A stretch of 64,000 nt of DNA from Maratus speciosus (GCA_963932465.1 OZ010786.1:441986619-442050618), one strand, 5' to 3'. Numbered from the stretch's first letter, positions 22,943 through 34,263 are shown. Notes: generated from the sequence alone by a model not told the origin. Numbers and translations are program-made.

Positions 22943-24482
22943 TACACTGCTCAAATCAATTAAAGGATATTTGAAGTTTTATACAAAATAAAGATATAAA
23001 CGAATTTTTTTTTTTTGCCGAAAACAGAAGAAGAGAATCACAAATGCAAATTTTTCTGGTTTTCAAACTGTGGAGTATGCAAATTTTGAGTTCGACGTCA
23101 AAAACGTCGCTTCAGCGGCAGCGAATGAAATTTGACTTTCAACTGGATAAAAGAGAATGAAGACAAGGATGATCGGCATTCGGTGATTGCTTTGTTTCGA
23201 TGAGTACGATGTCTCAGCGAAGTCATTTGACAGATTCGGAAGCTTTGAGAATTGTTGGTAGGTTAGAAGGGGGCCAAACTCAAGCCGAAGTAGCGCAAGC
23301 CATTGGAGTGTCACAAAGTGTCATTTCCAGGATCTGGAACCGTTTTTTGGAGAGTGGATGTGCAGGCCAAAGACCAGGGCAAGGTCGTAGACGGGCAACA
23401 ACGCCCAATGAAGATCGGTATTTAGCGTTAACAGCTCGGAGACACCGAACCATGAACGCTACTTTTCTCCAACAACACCTTCGCTCGGCTACAGGCACCA
23501 CGATTTCAACTCAGACTGTCCGAAACCGGCTCCATGCTGTAGGTCTGTATGCTCGCCGACCGATGGTATGTGTAAGATTAACATCAAGGCATCGTCGCGA
23601 CCGCAGGGAGTGGGCAACCGAGCATGTCAACTGGAGGAGAAATGAATGGAGCAATATTCTGTTTTCTGACGAGTCCCGTTTTTCTGTGCATGCGGATAAT
23701 AGGCGTATTTTCATCTGGAGGGACCGTGGCAGTAGGAATAATCCTGCGTTCGTGCACGAAAGTGTCAGATTTGGCGGTGGAGGAGTGTTGGTGTATGGTG
23801 GCATCTCCATTGACGGGCGCACTGACCTCTACATCATTCGAGATGGAGCTCTGACTGGTCGCCGATATAGGGATGAGATCCTCAGACCTATTGTAGTCCC
23901 TTACGCTGCAGCAATCGGAGATAACTTCATTTTAATGGACGATAACTGCAGGCCACATCGTGCAAACCTGGTGGAGGATTTCCTTTTCGAGGAAGGAATC
24001 GTTCGAATGGAATGGCCAGCGTGTTCTCCAGACATGAATCCAATCGAGCACGTTTGGGACGCTCTAGGAAGACGAGTTTCTGGCCGCCAACAACCCCCAA
24101 AAACTCTCCAAGAACTGGAAAGAGCTCTTCTGGAAGAGTGGGGCAGAATACCCCAACTCGTCATTAATAGCCTCATTGAGTCCATGCCTCAAAGGTGTTC
24201 AACGTTGCTGGCCGCCCGTGGAAACCATACCCCCTACTGAAAATGATTTTCTTTGAAGAAAACACCTTTTCTTATTCTTTTTTTTTCTCATATGCACAAA
24301 TTGTGTTTTTTTCCTTTAGTACACAAATGCGCAATAATATGCATCTTTTTCTGACAAACATGTGTAATTTATTCTCATATAACCTACTATGTCTGTCGAC
24401 CATGTATCAATCAGCTAAACAGTTTACCAGATACAAAATCCACCTAAAACTGCAATATCCTTTAATTGTTTTGAGCAGTGTA
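22943..24482 (+). mobile_element. Complete Tc1-type transposon
   Basis: TA-CACTGCTCAAATCAATT at the left and AATTGTTTTGAGCAGTG-TA at the right. The terminal inverted repeats are about 28 bp with a single mismatch (continuing TAAAGGATAT). TA duplications lie at both borders. 1540 bp long, with one intact transposase gene in the expected place and orientation. It sits inside a piggyBac-type MITE, so it is the younger insertion. Intact frame and ends suggest recent arrival; activity is not shown. Confidence 0.95.
23200..24240 (+). CDS. Tc1-family DDE transposase, intact
   Basis: This 346-residue protein is the transposase of the surrounding Tc1 element. It would bind the inverted ends in the nucleus and move the element by cut-and-paste into TA sites. 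Residues about 10-50 form the first helix-turn-helix (GQTQAEVAQAIGVSQSVISR). A basic GQGRRR stretch at 60-65 corresponds to the GRPR-like linker, and residues about 75-120 are the second DNA-binding region. The catalytic triad is D157 (in FSDESRF), D248 (in MDDNC) and E283 (in MNPIEHVWD). Exactly 34 residues separate the last two, the DD34E spacing of Tc1. A glycine-rich GFGGGGV-like segment (about 191-196) is also typical. Length is normal for the family and there is no stop or frameshift. The first ATG (23200) is used; an in-frame ATG three codons later is an alternative start. No intron is needed. It is the only convincing intact protein gene in the window. Confidence 0.97.
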   Translation: MSTMSQRSHLTDSEALRIVGRLEGGQTQAEVAQAIGVSQSVISRIWNRFLESGCAGQRPGQGRRRATTPNEDRYLALTARRHRTMNATFLQQHLRSATGTTISTQTVRNRLHAVGLYARRPMVCVRLTSRHRRDRREWATEHVNWRRNEWSNILFSDESRFSVHADNRRIFIWRDRGSRNNPAFVHESVRFGGGGVLVYGGISIDGRTDLYIIRDGALTGRRYRDEILRPIVVPYAAAIGDNFILMDDNCRPHRANLVEDFLFEEGIVRMEWPACSPDMNPIEHVWDALGRRVSGRQQPPKTLQELERALLEEWGRIPQLVINSLIESMPQRCSTLLAARGNHTPY

Positions 24483-24562
24483 TTATGAAATTTCTAGTTT
24501 GGAGCGAAATATATTCATATTTTAGCGGCCAAAACGACCACTGGCGGCCGTTCTAGAGTTAA

Positions 24563-25458
24563 CACATTGTAGTTTTTTATATAACACATTGTCCACCGTA
24601 TGAATCAAACAAGATTCACACTAGATTTGTAGTTTGCGCCAAATGAAACGTATTTACTTCGCACAAGAAGGCTTGATCCATAAACATATTTCATATCAGA
24701 AATGTAAATTAGTTCACGATATGAAATAAATATTAGTCGAATAAAAATATATATCTATTTTTCCATCTTCACCCCTTGCGATCTGGTGTTGTTAGCGGAT
24801 GTATATGTCACTAGCCACCAGCGTTGCCGCATCTGGCAATTATTTTCTTTTAGCAATAATAATAATAATAAATAAAAATAATAATAAAATAATAAAAACT
24901 TTAATAATAAAAAAAAAACTATTGGTATTTTTTTAATGGAAAATCAATCATCCTGTAAAGCAATAAAAAGTGTTAAAACTTTTTGGTGAGAATTTGGAAT
25001 GTCTCACTAAAAAATCTGCCAGATATCAGGACGTACGTCATTGTCGGAAGTTACCAAAATAGCATGTCGTACGCTGCATATGTCACAGAGCGCAAGTTGT
25101 TAATATTGAAATGTATAGTTGGTTAATGGCAGATTAAACAATATGAAATTAAGGTGAAGTATACTATTTTTAAATAAGGGAAAGATAATCAAACAGTTTG
25201 AATAAAATAAAATGTAGTAAGGTTACAATACTACGTACGACCGTAGTTTTAGGAAATATCCTATCGTACCAACTGTAAGTCATTCTTAAACATTACATAA
25301 AAATAATATAATAAAATTAAATACATGTTCTATTCATATAAAACCTTTCTGGCCCCCTTAATAAGAGAGAAGCATAGTTTCCATATAAAATTTTGCATCT
25401 CAAGGTGCCTAAAAAATAAAGCACAAATTTGGTGGAGAACACATTTATATTACTAAGG
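24563..25458. other. AT-rich stretch with AAT/AATA simple repeat
   Basis: No gene seen. An AATAATA-type microsatellite lies at about 24857-24920. A CAGCGTTGCCGCATCTGGCA segment (about 24820) resembles hAT-type ends, but I found no partner. Confidence 0.4.
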
Positions 25459-25470
25459 GAAGTTATCATT

Positions 25471-25751
25471 GAAGCCCAGTAGCGTAGTGGTCAGCACGCC
25501 TGTCTGCCACGCTACATGTCGCGAGTTCTGCTCCCGGTTGGCAAGGTTCACTCAACCTTTTATCCCTTCGGGGTCGATAAAATGAGTACCAAGCTTGCTT
25601 GGGAACTAAACAACGAGGGTATCGCGTTGGGCTGACCACCCGACCGGGGCACATGCTTTATAGCAACTCGGGGCCCAGGGTCAAGAAGACAGGGTTGGCA
25701 CTGTAGGCCCTCATCCTTCATGGATCGGACAGCCATAGGTTTAGTTTTTTA
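25471..25751 (+). mobile_element. tRNA-derived SINE with perfect target duplication
   Basis: The 5' part is tRNA-like: a good A box (TAGCGTAGTGG, about 25480) and a weaker B box (GAGTTCTGCTCCC, about 25523). The body contains CTTCGGGGTCGATAAAATGA and GTACCAAGC, resembling the conserved central domain of cephalopod and other invertebrate SINEs. The 3' part has GGATCGGACAGCCATAGG and a short T-rich tail. A 12-bp duplication GAAGTTATCATT flanks it exactly (25459-25470 and 25752-25763). The related repeat at about 41065 has this site unoccupied. It would rely on LINE enzymes for movement. The 62-codon minus frame over it is spurious. Confidence 0.92.
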
Positions 25752-25763
25752 GAAGTTATCATT

Positions 25764-26306
25764 ACTTAACATCATATAAAATTGGATTTATGCGAAAAAT
25801 TGATAGCTCGAAGTTTCATAACTTGAAAAGTCTGACCCTATTACTCCGAGTTAAATCTATCAGAAGTACGTCGTTGCACAGAAAGTTTATATCGACTTAT
25901 AAATTGATAAATTTTACGAAATGCTAGTGATGACCTACTGAAATTTTTCAACATTATTCTACAGGGATGTCACTGGCATTTTTTTATGTATATTACGTGT
26001 ACCACTATCTATGAACAATAATCTGTGTAATGTTTCCCCTCGCACGTCAAAGAAATGAGTTATAAAAATAATAGTTTTGAAAGACTGATAGAAATTAAAT
26101 AAAATAATAGCCCCTGGTGAAAACCCTTATTTTGATTTTCCTTCTGCGTAATGCTGCGGAAATCTGTTATGTAGATCATTTCGGGTTTTTTTTTTCAGAT
26201 TTTTCTTTTACTCTTTTGAAGAAACAAATCACTGTTGTTATAATACATTTCTTGGTTAAATCTATCTCTTATGACTTTACCATATCCAGACTATATTGCA
26301 ATAATG

Positions 26307-26348
<42 letters not shown>

Positions 26349-26617
26349 AATGTTTCCTGAAAAAATTTAAGCCCATTCGTCAATTGAGACAATTATAATA
26401 AATTTCAAATGAACCCATGAAAGACGGAATTATTTGTCCTTTTAAAATGGAAATATTTCATTTCACACCACATTTTCAGAACAGAAATTTTGATCTTATT
26501 TCATCGCGGAGTTTCAGCTAAAAAAGATAGATATCTTTCTTCACAATTACTGGTGATCAAACAACAAACGCATTGATGATACGCTGTTACCCTGATGCAA
26601 AGCTAGGCTAATATGGG
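25764..26617. other. Dispersed repeat copy and AT-rich sequence
   Basis: About 25764-26050 continues the old repeat into which the SINE inserted. The frame at 26117-26344 ends in a TA microsatellite and is not credible. Confidence 0.5.
26309..26343. repeat. (TA)n microsatellite
   Basis: About 17 uninterrupted TA dinucleotides. Confidence 0.95.
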
Positions 26618-27289
26618 TTAACTAATAAGGCGGAGCGTAAAAATCGTTTTTTTTTTTTTTTTTTTTTTTTTTTGTTAAAATTCTTTTCCCGCTAGCGCGG
26701 AAAAGTTGTGGAAAGGTCTCAGAAAAATACTCACAAAATTTCAAAATAGTCAATGAATAGCTTCTGGTTACAGTTTAGGGTCTAAACATGCAATTTTAGC
26801 CGAAAATGTTGTACATTTTCACATTTCAGTAATATTTTTAACTTCCGAGTTTTTCTTCGCGCTAGCGTGGAAAAGTTGAAAGAAAATATAAGGACAATAA
26901 GTCCAAAATTTTAGAGCAATTAATAAATATCTTACGGCTCCACCTTGGGGTCTAAATATCGAAAATTAGCCGAAAATTATGTAAATTTTCACATTTTAGT
27001 GATTTTTTAAATTTCCGAAGTTTCTATTCCCGCTAGCACGAAAAAGTTGGGAAAATATACAAGAAAGATAAGTGCAAAATTTTAGAATAATCAATAAATA
27101 TCTTCCGGTTCCCCTTTGGGGGTCTAAATGGGAAAAATTATGCAAAAGAGAAGAAAATTTAGGATTCGAAATATAGAAAAAAATGGTAACATTTGCATAC
27201 AAATTTATTTATGGAAGCTTTAATCCTTTCTTCATGTGTTCGTTTGACAAGTGAGTGGTAATTGGAGTTGGTAATTCTGGCAGTCTATG

Positions 27290-27594
27290 AGAACCACGTA
27301 AGATTTAGCTTTAAAGTTAAGGGCAAGAATTTGGAACACACGAACTTCTGCTCTTGTTTTTTCCCTTGCTTTCAAAATCCTACGTAGCGCAAGTTCTCAC
27401 ACATTCTGGTTTGGGTTGACAAGCATTGCAAGGATTATTATTGATTCAGGATGAAAAGAGTACCCATTTCTCTGGATGACGTGATCTACTACTAACTCCA
27501 TCATCTGCAAGATAACGTGAAGCTTGTATTGTTTTCCAAAGATTTCGTGCTTCATCTGTGCAATTGACATGCGATTTGATTGTGAGTTTATCAT
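27290..27594 (-). pseudogene. Transposon-associated protein relic, left mirror copy
   Basis: The minus-strand frame reads ...KLHVILQMMELVVDHVIQRN... then PESIIILAMLVNPNQNV before a stop at about 27397. Leftward of the stop the sequence still matches the right copy out of frame (KAR, ALNFKAK). It is the inverted duplicate of the relic at 27654-28180 and preserves the MMELVVDHV segment that is frameshifted there. I do not have a name for the protein; similar proteins recur among arthropod repeat-associated predictions as far as I recall (not verified). No catalytic motif is visible, so function is unknown. Confidence 0.6.
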
Positions 27595-27653
27595 TGACTG
27601 AGTTTATCATGAAAGTTTACGCACCTGCGTGGTTCACAATCACATCGCCATCT

Positions 27654-28180
27654 GCACAGATGGAGAACGAAATTTTTGAAAAACAATTCAAACTTCACGT
27701 TATCTTACAGATGATCTGAGGCTAGTTGTGGATCGCGTCATCCAGAGAAATGGTTATTTTGGCCATCCTGAAGCAATAATCGTTTCAATACTTGTTGACC
27801 CAAACCAGAATGTGCGAGAACTTAGGATTTTGAAAGCAAGGGACACATCGAGAGCAGGAGTTCGTATGTTCCGAATTCCTGCACTTAATTTTAAAGCTAA
27901 ATGTTACCTGGATCTCATAGACTGGCAGAACTGCCAACTACCGGAACCTCCAAACACAACCCACTGGTCGAACGAACACATAATGCAACTGATAAAATAT
28001 GCCGAATATCCGGTACCGCGATTGGGAAACATAAACTTTCAATGTGTTGAAAGGGGAGTAAAACTGAGAACAGAAGCTTCCCTTGCAGTCATCTGAGAGA
28101 AAAAAGCGTGATGGCTACATCATATCCAGAATGGAGTGAAGACGTGCCATGCCATCGTTTAAAACCAAAAGTCAGTATAT
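27654..28180 (+). pseudogene. Transposon-associated protein relic, right mirror copy
   Basis: Starts as ENEIFEKQFKLHVILQM, then breaks with a stop and frameshift near 27715. A 122-codon frame follows (27728-28096) with VIQRNGYFGHPEAI, LVDPNQNV, IPALNFKAKCYLDLIDWQNC and QCVERGVKLRTEAS. After a stop at 28094 the reading resumes as KKRDGYIISRME and shifts again. So at least three disablements are present. It sits in the right half of the 26627-29143 element, facing away from its mirror copy. The protein may be the element's own product or a captured gene. I cannot assign a function. Confidence 0.65.
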
Positions 28181-28437
28181 GAAAAATATAGAAACAAGTG
28201 AATGAAATGCATTTAATGCATATTTGCAACTTTTATTCTGAAACTCCAAATACACTTAGTTATACAAAGGCTATGTATTGCGTGAATAATAAGATTTGTT
28301 GTTTAATGTTCCTAATTATTATTTACGAATGTCTAATTTTGTAAAAATAAATGTTTAAAGCTTCTACAAATAAATATTTATGCAAAAGTTTTCCATATTT
28401 TTTCTATATTTCGACCCCTACATTTTCATCACTTTTT

Positions 28438-28643
28438 GCTATTTCCACGCGAACTTGTCATGTCTGTCACATAGTAAGATTTTTTGCTACCTCTATTTTA
28501 GAATGGAAGAATGTGACTTATTTTATCGGAGATATCTCATCAATTGAGTAAGGCGAAGCAAACTTTTCGAAAATAACGGTGACCAACAAGCATAACGATT
28601 TTCAGCTGTGTGACAGACATGACAAGTACGCATGGAAATAGCC
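28438..28643 (-). mobile_element. GGCTAATTCC MITE, copy 1 (inverted)
   Basis: About 206 bp with inverted ends related to GGCTAATTCCATG...CTTGTCATGTCTGTCACA. TTTT lies at both borders (28434-28437 and 28644-28647). The other copies at 42369-42578 and 59868-60074 share the whole length, including TTATTTTCGAAAAGTTTGCT. Non-coding. It splits the right half of the fold-back element. Confidence 0.85.
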
Positions 28644-29152
28644 TTTTGCATTATTTCGCATATCTAGACCTCAAAGGGGAACCGGAAGATATTTATTGAT
28701 TATTCTAAAATTTTGCACTTATCTTTCTTGTATATTTTTCCAACTTTTCCGTGCTAGCGGGAACAGAAAAGGGAAAATTAAAAGAATCACTAAAATGTGG
28801 AAATTTACATCATTTTCGGCTAGTTTTCCATATTTTGACCCTAAACTGGAACCAGAAGATATTTATTAATTGCTCTAACATTTTGGACTTATGTTCCTTA
28901 TATATTCTTTCAACTTTTCCGCGCTAGCGTGAAGAAAAAGTTGGAACTTAAAAATATTACTGAAATGTGAAAATGTACAACATTTTCGGCTAAAATTGCA
29001 TACTTGGACTCTAAACTGGAACCGGAAAATATTTATTGATTATTTTAAAATTTTGTGAGTATATTTCTGAGACCATTCCATAACTTTTCCGTGCTAGCGG
29101 GAAAAGAATTTCGAAAAAAAAAAACATTTTTACGCTCCGCCTATTAACTAAT

Positions 29153-30871
29153 CTTGCTGCACAAAAGATTTTAAATAATGTTTTATAATACTCCTTATGA
29201 TCTCAACGCGTAAACATGTATAAATTTATTACTAAAGAATAACAATATTTTTTCATATGAACAATTTCTTATTAGTTCTTTCCCGCAAGAAATAATTATT
29301 ATCTCTTTATAAGTTTTAACTAAATTTACAAATATCATAATTATATAGATTTTTGCAAAGTACATTTTGTGTAGACTTAGGTGTTACAAGTATTTATTGC
29401 CAGATATTTTGAACTACTTTAAATTAATTAACATGATTTATGAATTTTTTAAATGATACTTTTTATATTAAAAACATATAACTTTTGTAGACTGCTTATT
29501 GAACAAAGTATACATTTGATATAAAATAACTCTTATAATTTTTTGAAATACAGGATAATTTTTGGAAGCGTGTTTCGTTTATAAAAGTATATTTATTTTT
29601 CGTTAATGTCACATTAACCCTGATTCATAACATAATTTTAACTGTGCAAAGTATCTTAACTTCGAAAACATGACAGTATTACTTCAAGATAAATCTATTA
29701 GAAGTGTGTCGATGCATAGAAAATTTGATTTCCGTGTATGTTATGTAGCTTGCATAAATGTCAGCGAGGTGCTAGTGATTACTTTTCAAGATTGAAACTT
29801 TTCAAGATTATTTTTACATTTTGCTGTTTATTTTTCATAACTCTATAGATAATGTTTTATGAATTTTAGTTTCGATTTTATGATGTTTTATTTATTCTTC
29901 AGTAGTCATAAATCACCATACGTATCATTCGTAATGAATCCGTTTACTTTTGTATTCTTTTTTTTTAAGTTAGAGGAAAAATATGAATTATTGTAATAGT
30001 CTTTCACAGTTAAATTCCAATTTATGTTTTCTTTTAACAATTAAACACAAAAATCCAATTGTTAATATTGAAGACATGATAAACAGTTTTCATCATGTTA
30101 AGTAACTGGAACAGTAACTGGAGTAACTCAGTAACTGGAACAAAAATAATTAATGTAACATTTTGCTACAGTAATATTAAAAAAAAAAATGTTGCTTAAT
30201 GCATTTTTAAATAGATACGGTTGTATAAAAGGCATTTCTAAGTAACTGGTGCTACTCCGGATCAAAAAAGGCCTGGCAAAAAGTAGCCCCGAAAAACAAG
30301 TTTTCATGTTAGCTTTATGAAAACGAAAACATTTTATGTCAAAATAAAAATTTAAAGGAAAAACTGTGATCACACATGGGTTACAGGTTACTAAAGGTAA
30401 TATTTTGACACTTACCTTATTTGTATCTCTTATCCAGATTCACTATAGAAAGTTTGTGATATTAATCCAAAGACGAAAACAGTTGTTTACAAACACATCC
30501 AGTGTTGCCACTAACAAAAGTTTAAATTACCCCCAAACTATTCAAATACCCTACAGTAGTGTATAAAATATTTTTCAAGGTTGAAATTCCGAATTATCTT
30601 GTATTGTTTGTTCAATACAAAGAATAAAAGCTTTTTTTTATAGGATGGACCAAAGTTGACAGTATATTTGAATTGTATTACATTATTTTAAACGTATTGA
30701 AATTTATACATGTATAACTGATGTTTACTGCAAGACACTTACTCTAGAATTTAGGGTGCACATAATTTATAGCTCATTTACAGGGATACACAAAAGAATT
30801 TGGCTTCAGAAGAAATTGAACAATAATTGAACTATTGAAACCCATGGACAATAATTCCTGGAAGGACATTC
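29153..30871. other. Non-coding stretch with old repeat fragments
   Basis: About 29560-29960 is a further copy of the diverged repeat also at 21590, 25450 and 41040. About 30650-30810 resembles 62890-63210 (TTAGGGTGCACATAATTTAT against TGTAGTGTGCATAGCATTTA, then GCTCATTTACAGGGA in both). Frames at 30128-30566 overlap on opposite strands and look accidental. Confidence 0.5.
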
Positions 30872-31098
30872 CAGGACCTTGGAAGAGAAAGGGCGAATCT
30901 GGAAATTGGGGTGTTGGGAAATCAAGCTCAAAATTTTGCAAGTAGTGTTATAGAATAGGGTACTACTCACTTTAACTCGACACTGTGAGAATACTAAGGG
31001 CGAACCAGGGCAGAGCGACTTACATACGTGTTGCCTACATCTATCTGAGGCGGAAAAAATCGATTTTTGGCGTTCGCCCTTTCTCTTCCAAGCTCCTG
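30872..31098. mobile_element. Inverted-repeat MITE (CAGGACCTTGG ends)
   Basis: It begins CAGGACCTTGGAAGAGAAAG and ends CTTTCTCTTCCAAGCTCCTG; the arms are about 26 bp with few mismatches, continuing GGCGAA/TTCGCC. Length 227 bp. CAGG...CCTG ends would fit hAT, but I see no target duplication. Confidence 0.7.
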
Positions 31099-31129
31099 AT
31101 TTTCAGTTCTGGTACGTGTTTTTAACTCA

Positions 31130-34100
31130 ACTTGGTAGTTACTATGAATTGGGTAGAAAATAATTTTTTTTTTGGTGTCAACCGGTGTCGCATTAATTAA
31201 TATTTCTGATCAATTTATTTCTTTTTGTGGACATTTGGTTATTTTTTTTTTAACACACATTGTATGAATGGAATGAGTGAGTAATATGTATACATATATA
31301 AATATAAATGATAACATATGTAAAAAACATATGAAAAATATGTGTAAACACATAGTGGAAATCGGTAGTCTTTATAAAGCATTGTATGTCACCAATACTA
31401 TGGAGAAATTTCTCTACGTTCTTTGGGTGACTAACACATTGCTTAGATTTCATCTTAGGAATTTTTTTTTACGTTTTGTATACTCCTCAGCACTTAACGT
31501 TTAAACATTTGATATTCAATGAATTATTAAAAAATAAATAATTAATTAAATAAAATTATTTAAAATAAAAAGATCATAAATAAATTGCAATTTTTGATAT
31601 CTGTATATGTTATTCAATATTTGATACAAAATCAATATTACTATTGCTAACTTATTTTGTGAGAATGTTTCATGCTTTTAATATAAGAATCATCTATTAG
31701 CTTAGTAGACTTTATAAACAAAATAAAATAAAATTTTCTCTGTATTTTTCTGAAAACATTTAAGAGATTCTTAACAGATAAACTTACCTTTTGATGTCCT
31801 AAATATTCTTTTGCATCCAATACTTTTTGAAGGTTTCAGAAATTCCTTGGAATTTATATTTTTATTTTGCACTGATGTATGACAATTTAACTTTCATTAT
31901 GTTATTAATATAAGTAAAAAACTGATGTCTTATAACATAATAGTAATGATAATATTTTTACTTTGAACAGAAGCTACAAATTTCAATATATTGTTGTTTT
32001 TTTATATTTATGTGGTAAAACATTATAAATAAATTTTTCTATATTACTATGGTTGACACAGAAATACTGTTATGTTAATGTCAGTTATGAAATATTGGTA
32101 AAATTGTTGATTATTATTTTGGTTCAATTTTATATTGCTTTATTTGTATACTCATCATCTGCACATGAGAGTCATAGGTTTTCGTGTTCTATTTCACAAC
32201 TCACCCCTAAACTATAATATGTATATCCTGCATCTGTTGAAATGTTTTGTGTTTTGCAGAGAAATAACTGTTTGTACCTATAGTTTTATTTCATAATACA
32301 TTTCATTGACATTTAATATATGTTGATTTACACTGTCACTGTTATGTACTATATATATGTTGTGTTTTATGTACTATACTTAAAATTTATATGTTTTTAG
32401 GTGCTGTTTTATAGCTTGTTCCTTCTTAAATCCAAATTTTCACTATTTTAAAACTTCTGCAGCTATAATTTAAATTTTTAATTTCTCTTTTTGTGAGGTT
32501 ATTGTGCAAATCACATGATTTTCCTCGTTTCAATTTTATAAAATGTTTGCAATACTTTTGGTTTTAAATAACCGTTGACTAAACATTTTTTTTACTATTT
32601 TTTTTTGTATGCAGCGGAGATAAAATGTTATGTTGTAAAAGCTTTACATAACATTCATCCTTCTTAAATTTACATAAACTTAATTTTGTATATTCTGTTA
32701 ATTTTAATAATCTACTTCCTTTTACCATCTTTCAATTTTGACAGCAAAATTTTATTAAGTTTTAAATATTAAATCCTAAATCTTTATTTTTAATTATTTC
32801 ATTTAAAATTACATTTATTATATTCTATTATCTTTTTCCATTTCTCTGGTAAACTTTCATAAAATTACTGAAATCGTTTGCCAGAGAAACGAAATTCTAA
32901 CTCCTAGAGTTTCCCTTAATTTTATTGCTTTCCATTCACCTCGCACCCCCAAAAATGCAACTTTTAAGAAGGTTTTGTCCCTTATCTCAGAACGGACAGG
33001 AAATTCCTTTCGACGTCATAGGAACTCCCACGTAGCAAACATTCCTTTCTCCCCGCTTCGTAAGTGCGTTGCCATTCCATGGTGATAATCCTACTACAAA
33101 ATCTTTTTCGCCGGAAGTGCTAGCGACAAGCCATCTTTAGAAATATTCTGATTGGCTGACGTTGCCGAGATCGTTTCCAGATTTCGGCAGGCATTTGAAA
33201 AAGAGTTGAGTTCGTTATTTTTGTCGGAAGAGAAAACACCGATTTGATATTTGGCTTTTCTTTTTTTAGCCGTTGGGCCTTGGGCCCAACGAGCGTTTAC
33301 TTTTCCATTGATGGCGATTCTTCAATTCATCATTTAGTCAGTATTAATTGCCTGTTATACTTCATCAACCTCAACCAAGATATATCTGATATGATAGCGT
33401 CCTGCTCATGCCTTCACGTCAATTTCCGCTAAATTACTTGATCCCATTTTGCTCAGTTTGAAAAAGATGTTTTCTGTTCTGCTTGAATCCGAAGATGCGA
33501 TGAAGGCCTTTCAGATTTTGTCCTTTGCCTAGCATATTTCAATTCATTTCAAATGTCACTTCCATTCGTCCAGTCGCATTTAAGCCGTGCCTCCTACAGT
33601 ATCCGTGTTCCAAGGGAAGATATTAGATTTCGTGTTCTCCTCGATGTTTCCTCAACTATGTCATCTTAACAGTTGACGGAATCAATGTTAAAATAATACA
33701 ACTGTTCATCAATTTAAAACTCGTAAGAAACTGGTTGCCTATTCTCACTCTACTATCGTAAAGTCCTGAATTCATATATTCTCGAAAAGTGTGTAATGGA
33801 TTAAAACATAATCAGAACTATTCTTATATATCCTAACTTCCCAACATAGTGGTATGATATGAAGACTGTGCATCCATATAAATAAGTATTGGAAGTAACT
33901 CCTGTCACAATAAGATAATATTTATTTAAATAATTTGAAATAATATTCTCTAATCCATAGTATTGTACCCGGATCCGGTTTAACAATATCTGTTATCATA
34001 TAATAAATGATTTTTGTGCAATATCTGTCCGTATCATTTCAAGGGTGATTTTATTATTTATATAAGTTTCTACCAAAGAGGGGTGAGTATTATTATTTAT

Positions 34101-34263
34101 TTTTCCTTTTCAGATTTATCCAAATTTGTTTACATCGCTATTACACTGGCCACTATACGATCAAAGCCATAGTGTGATTTCGGGGAATGTGAATTGAATT
34201 TGTTTCGATCAGATTTTCTTTCCGAATTGTTTCAATTTACATATCCCGGAATCTCTCTTAACA
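31130..34263. repeat. 3.1-kb direct repeat, left copy (LTR-like)
   Basis: From ACTTGGTAGTTACTATGAAT to ...CCCGGAATCTCTCTTAACA, matched almost base for base by 36851-39969. Differences are single bases and short indels, chiefly in T runs. If the borders are read as TGGTAG...TAACA the repeat has TG...CA ends, as LTRs do. It holds a cluster of promoter-like words (33110-33162). The paired frames seen in both copies (31250-31504, 33244-33432, 33801-33986) are duplicates of each other and carry no recognisable domain. Confidence 0.93.
33110..33162. promoter_or_regulatory. Promoter-like cluster: ETS, YY1-like, CCAAT words (left copy)
   Basis: Within about 50 bp are GCCGGAAGTG (ETS-like), AAGCCATCTT (YY1-like) and GATTGG (inverted CCAAT), in the sole GC-richer part of the 3.1-kb repeat, with no TATA box close downstream. 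The same cluster is kept at 38816-38868 in the right copy. It is a motif match only. Confidence 0.35.

Larger units (their letters stand above)
21992..24562. mobile_element. piggyBac-type MITE interrupted by two other elements
   Basis: It begins TTAACACTAGAAAGGCC (21992) and ends GGCCGTTCTAGAGTTAA (24562), with matching inverted ends and TTAA on both sides. Without its two inserts (22058-22888 and 22943-24482) only about 200 bp remain, so the host was a small MITE. The order of events is clear: host first, then the inserts. Confidence 0.82.
26627..29143. mobile_element. Long-inverted-repeat transposon, MULE-like, fold-back
   Basis: The ends AAGGCGGAGCGTAAAAA and TTTTTACGCTCCGCCTA are flanked by a perfect 9-bp duplication TTAACTAAT (26618-26626 and 29144-29152). 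The inverted arms extend over 500 bp and each holds three subrepeats built around CCCGCTAGCGCGGAAAAGTT-like blocks. Inside, the mirror symmetry continues into two divergent relics of one protein (27290-27594 minus; 27654-28180 plus), meeting at about 27590-27640. Long ends and a 9-bp duplication fit Mutator-like elements (inference). The right half also carries a MITE (28438-28643). Confidence 0.82.

Noticed and set aside
23280..24185. Antisense and shifted frames over the Tc1 transposase (minus 23280-23501, 23511-23822, 23901-24185; plus 23624-23854)
   Set aside because: They are shadows of the intact transposase frame and lack start context or domains of their own.
24820..25030. Possible hAT element from CAGCGTTGCCGCATCTGGCA
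   Set aside because: No inverted partner or target duplication could be found nearby.
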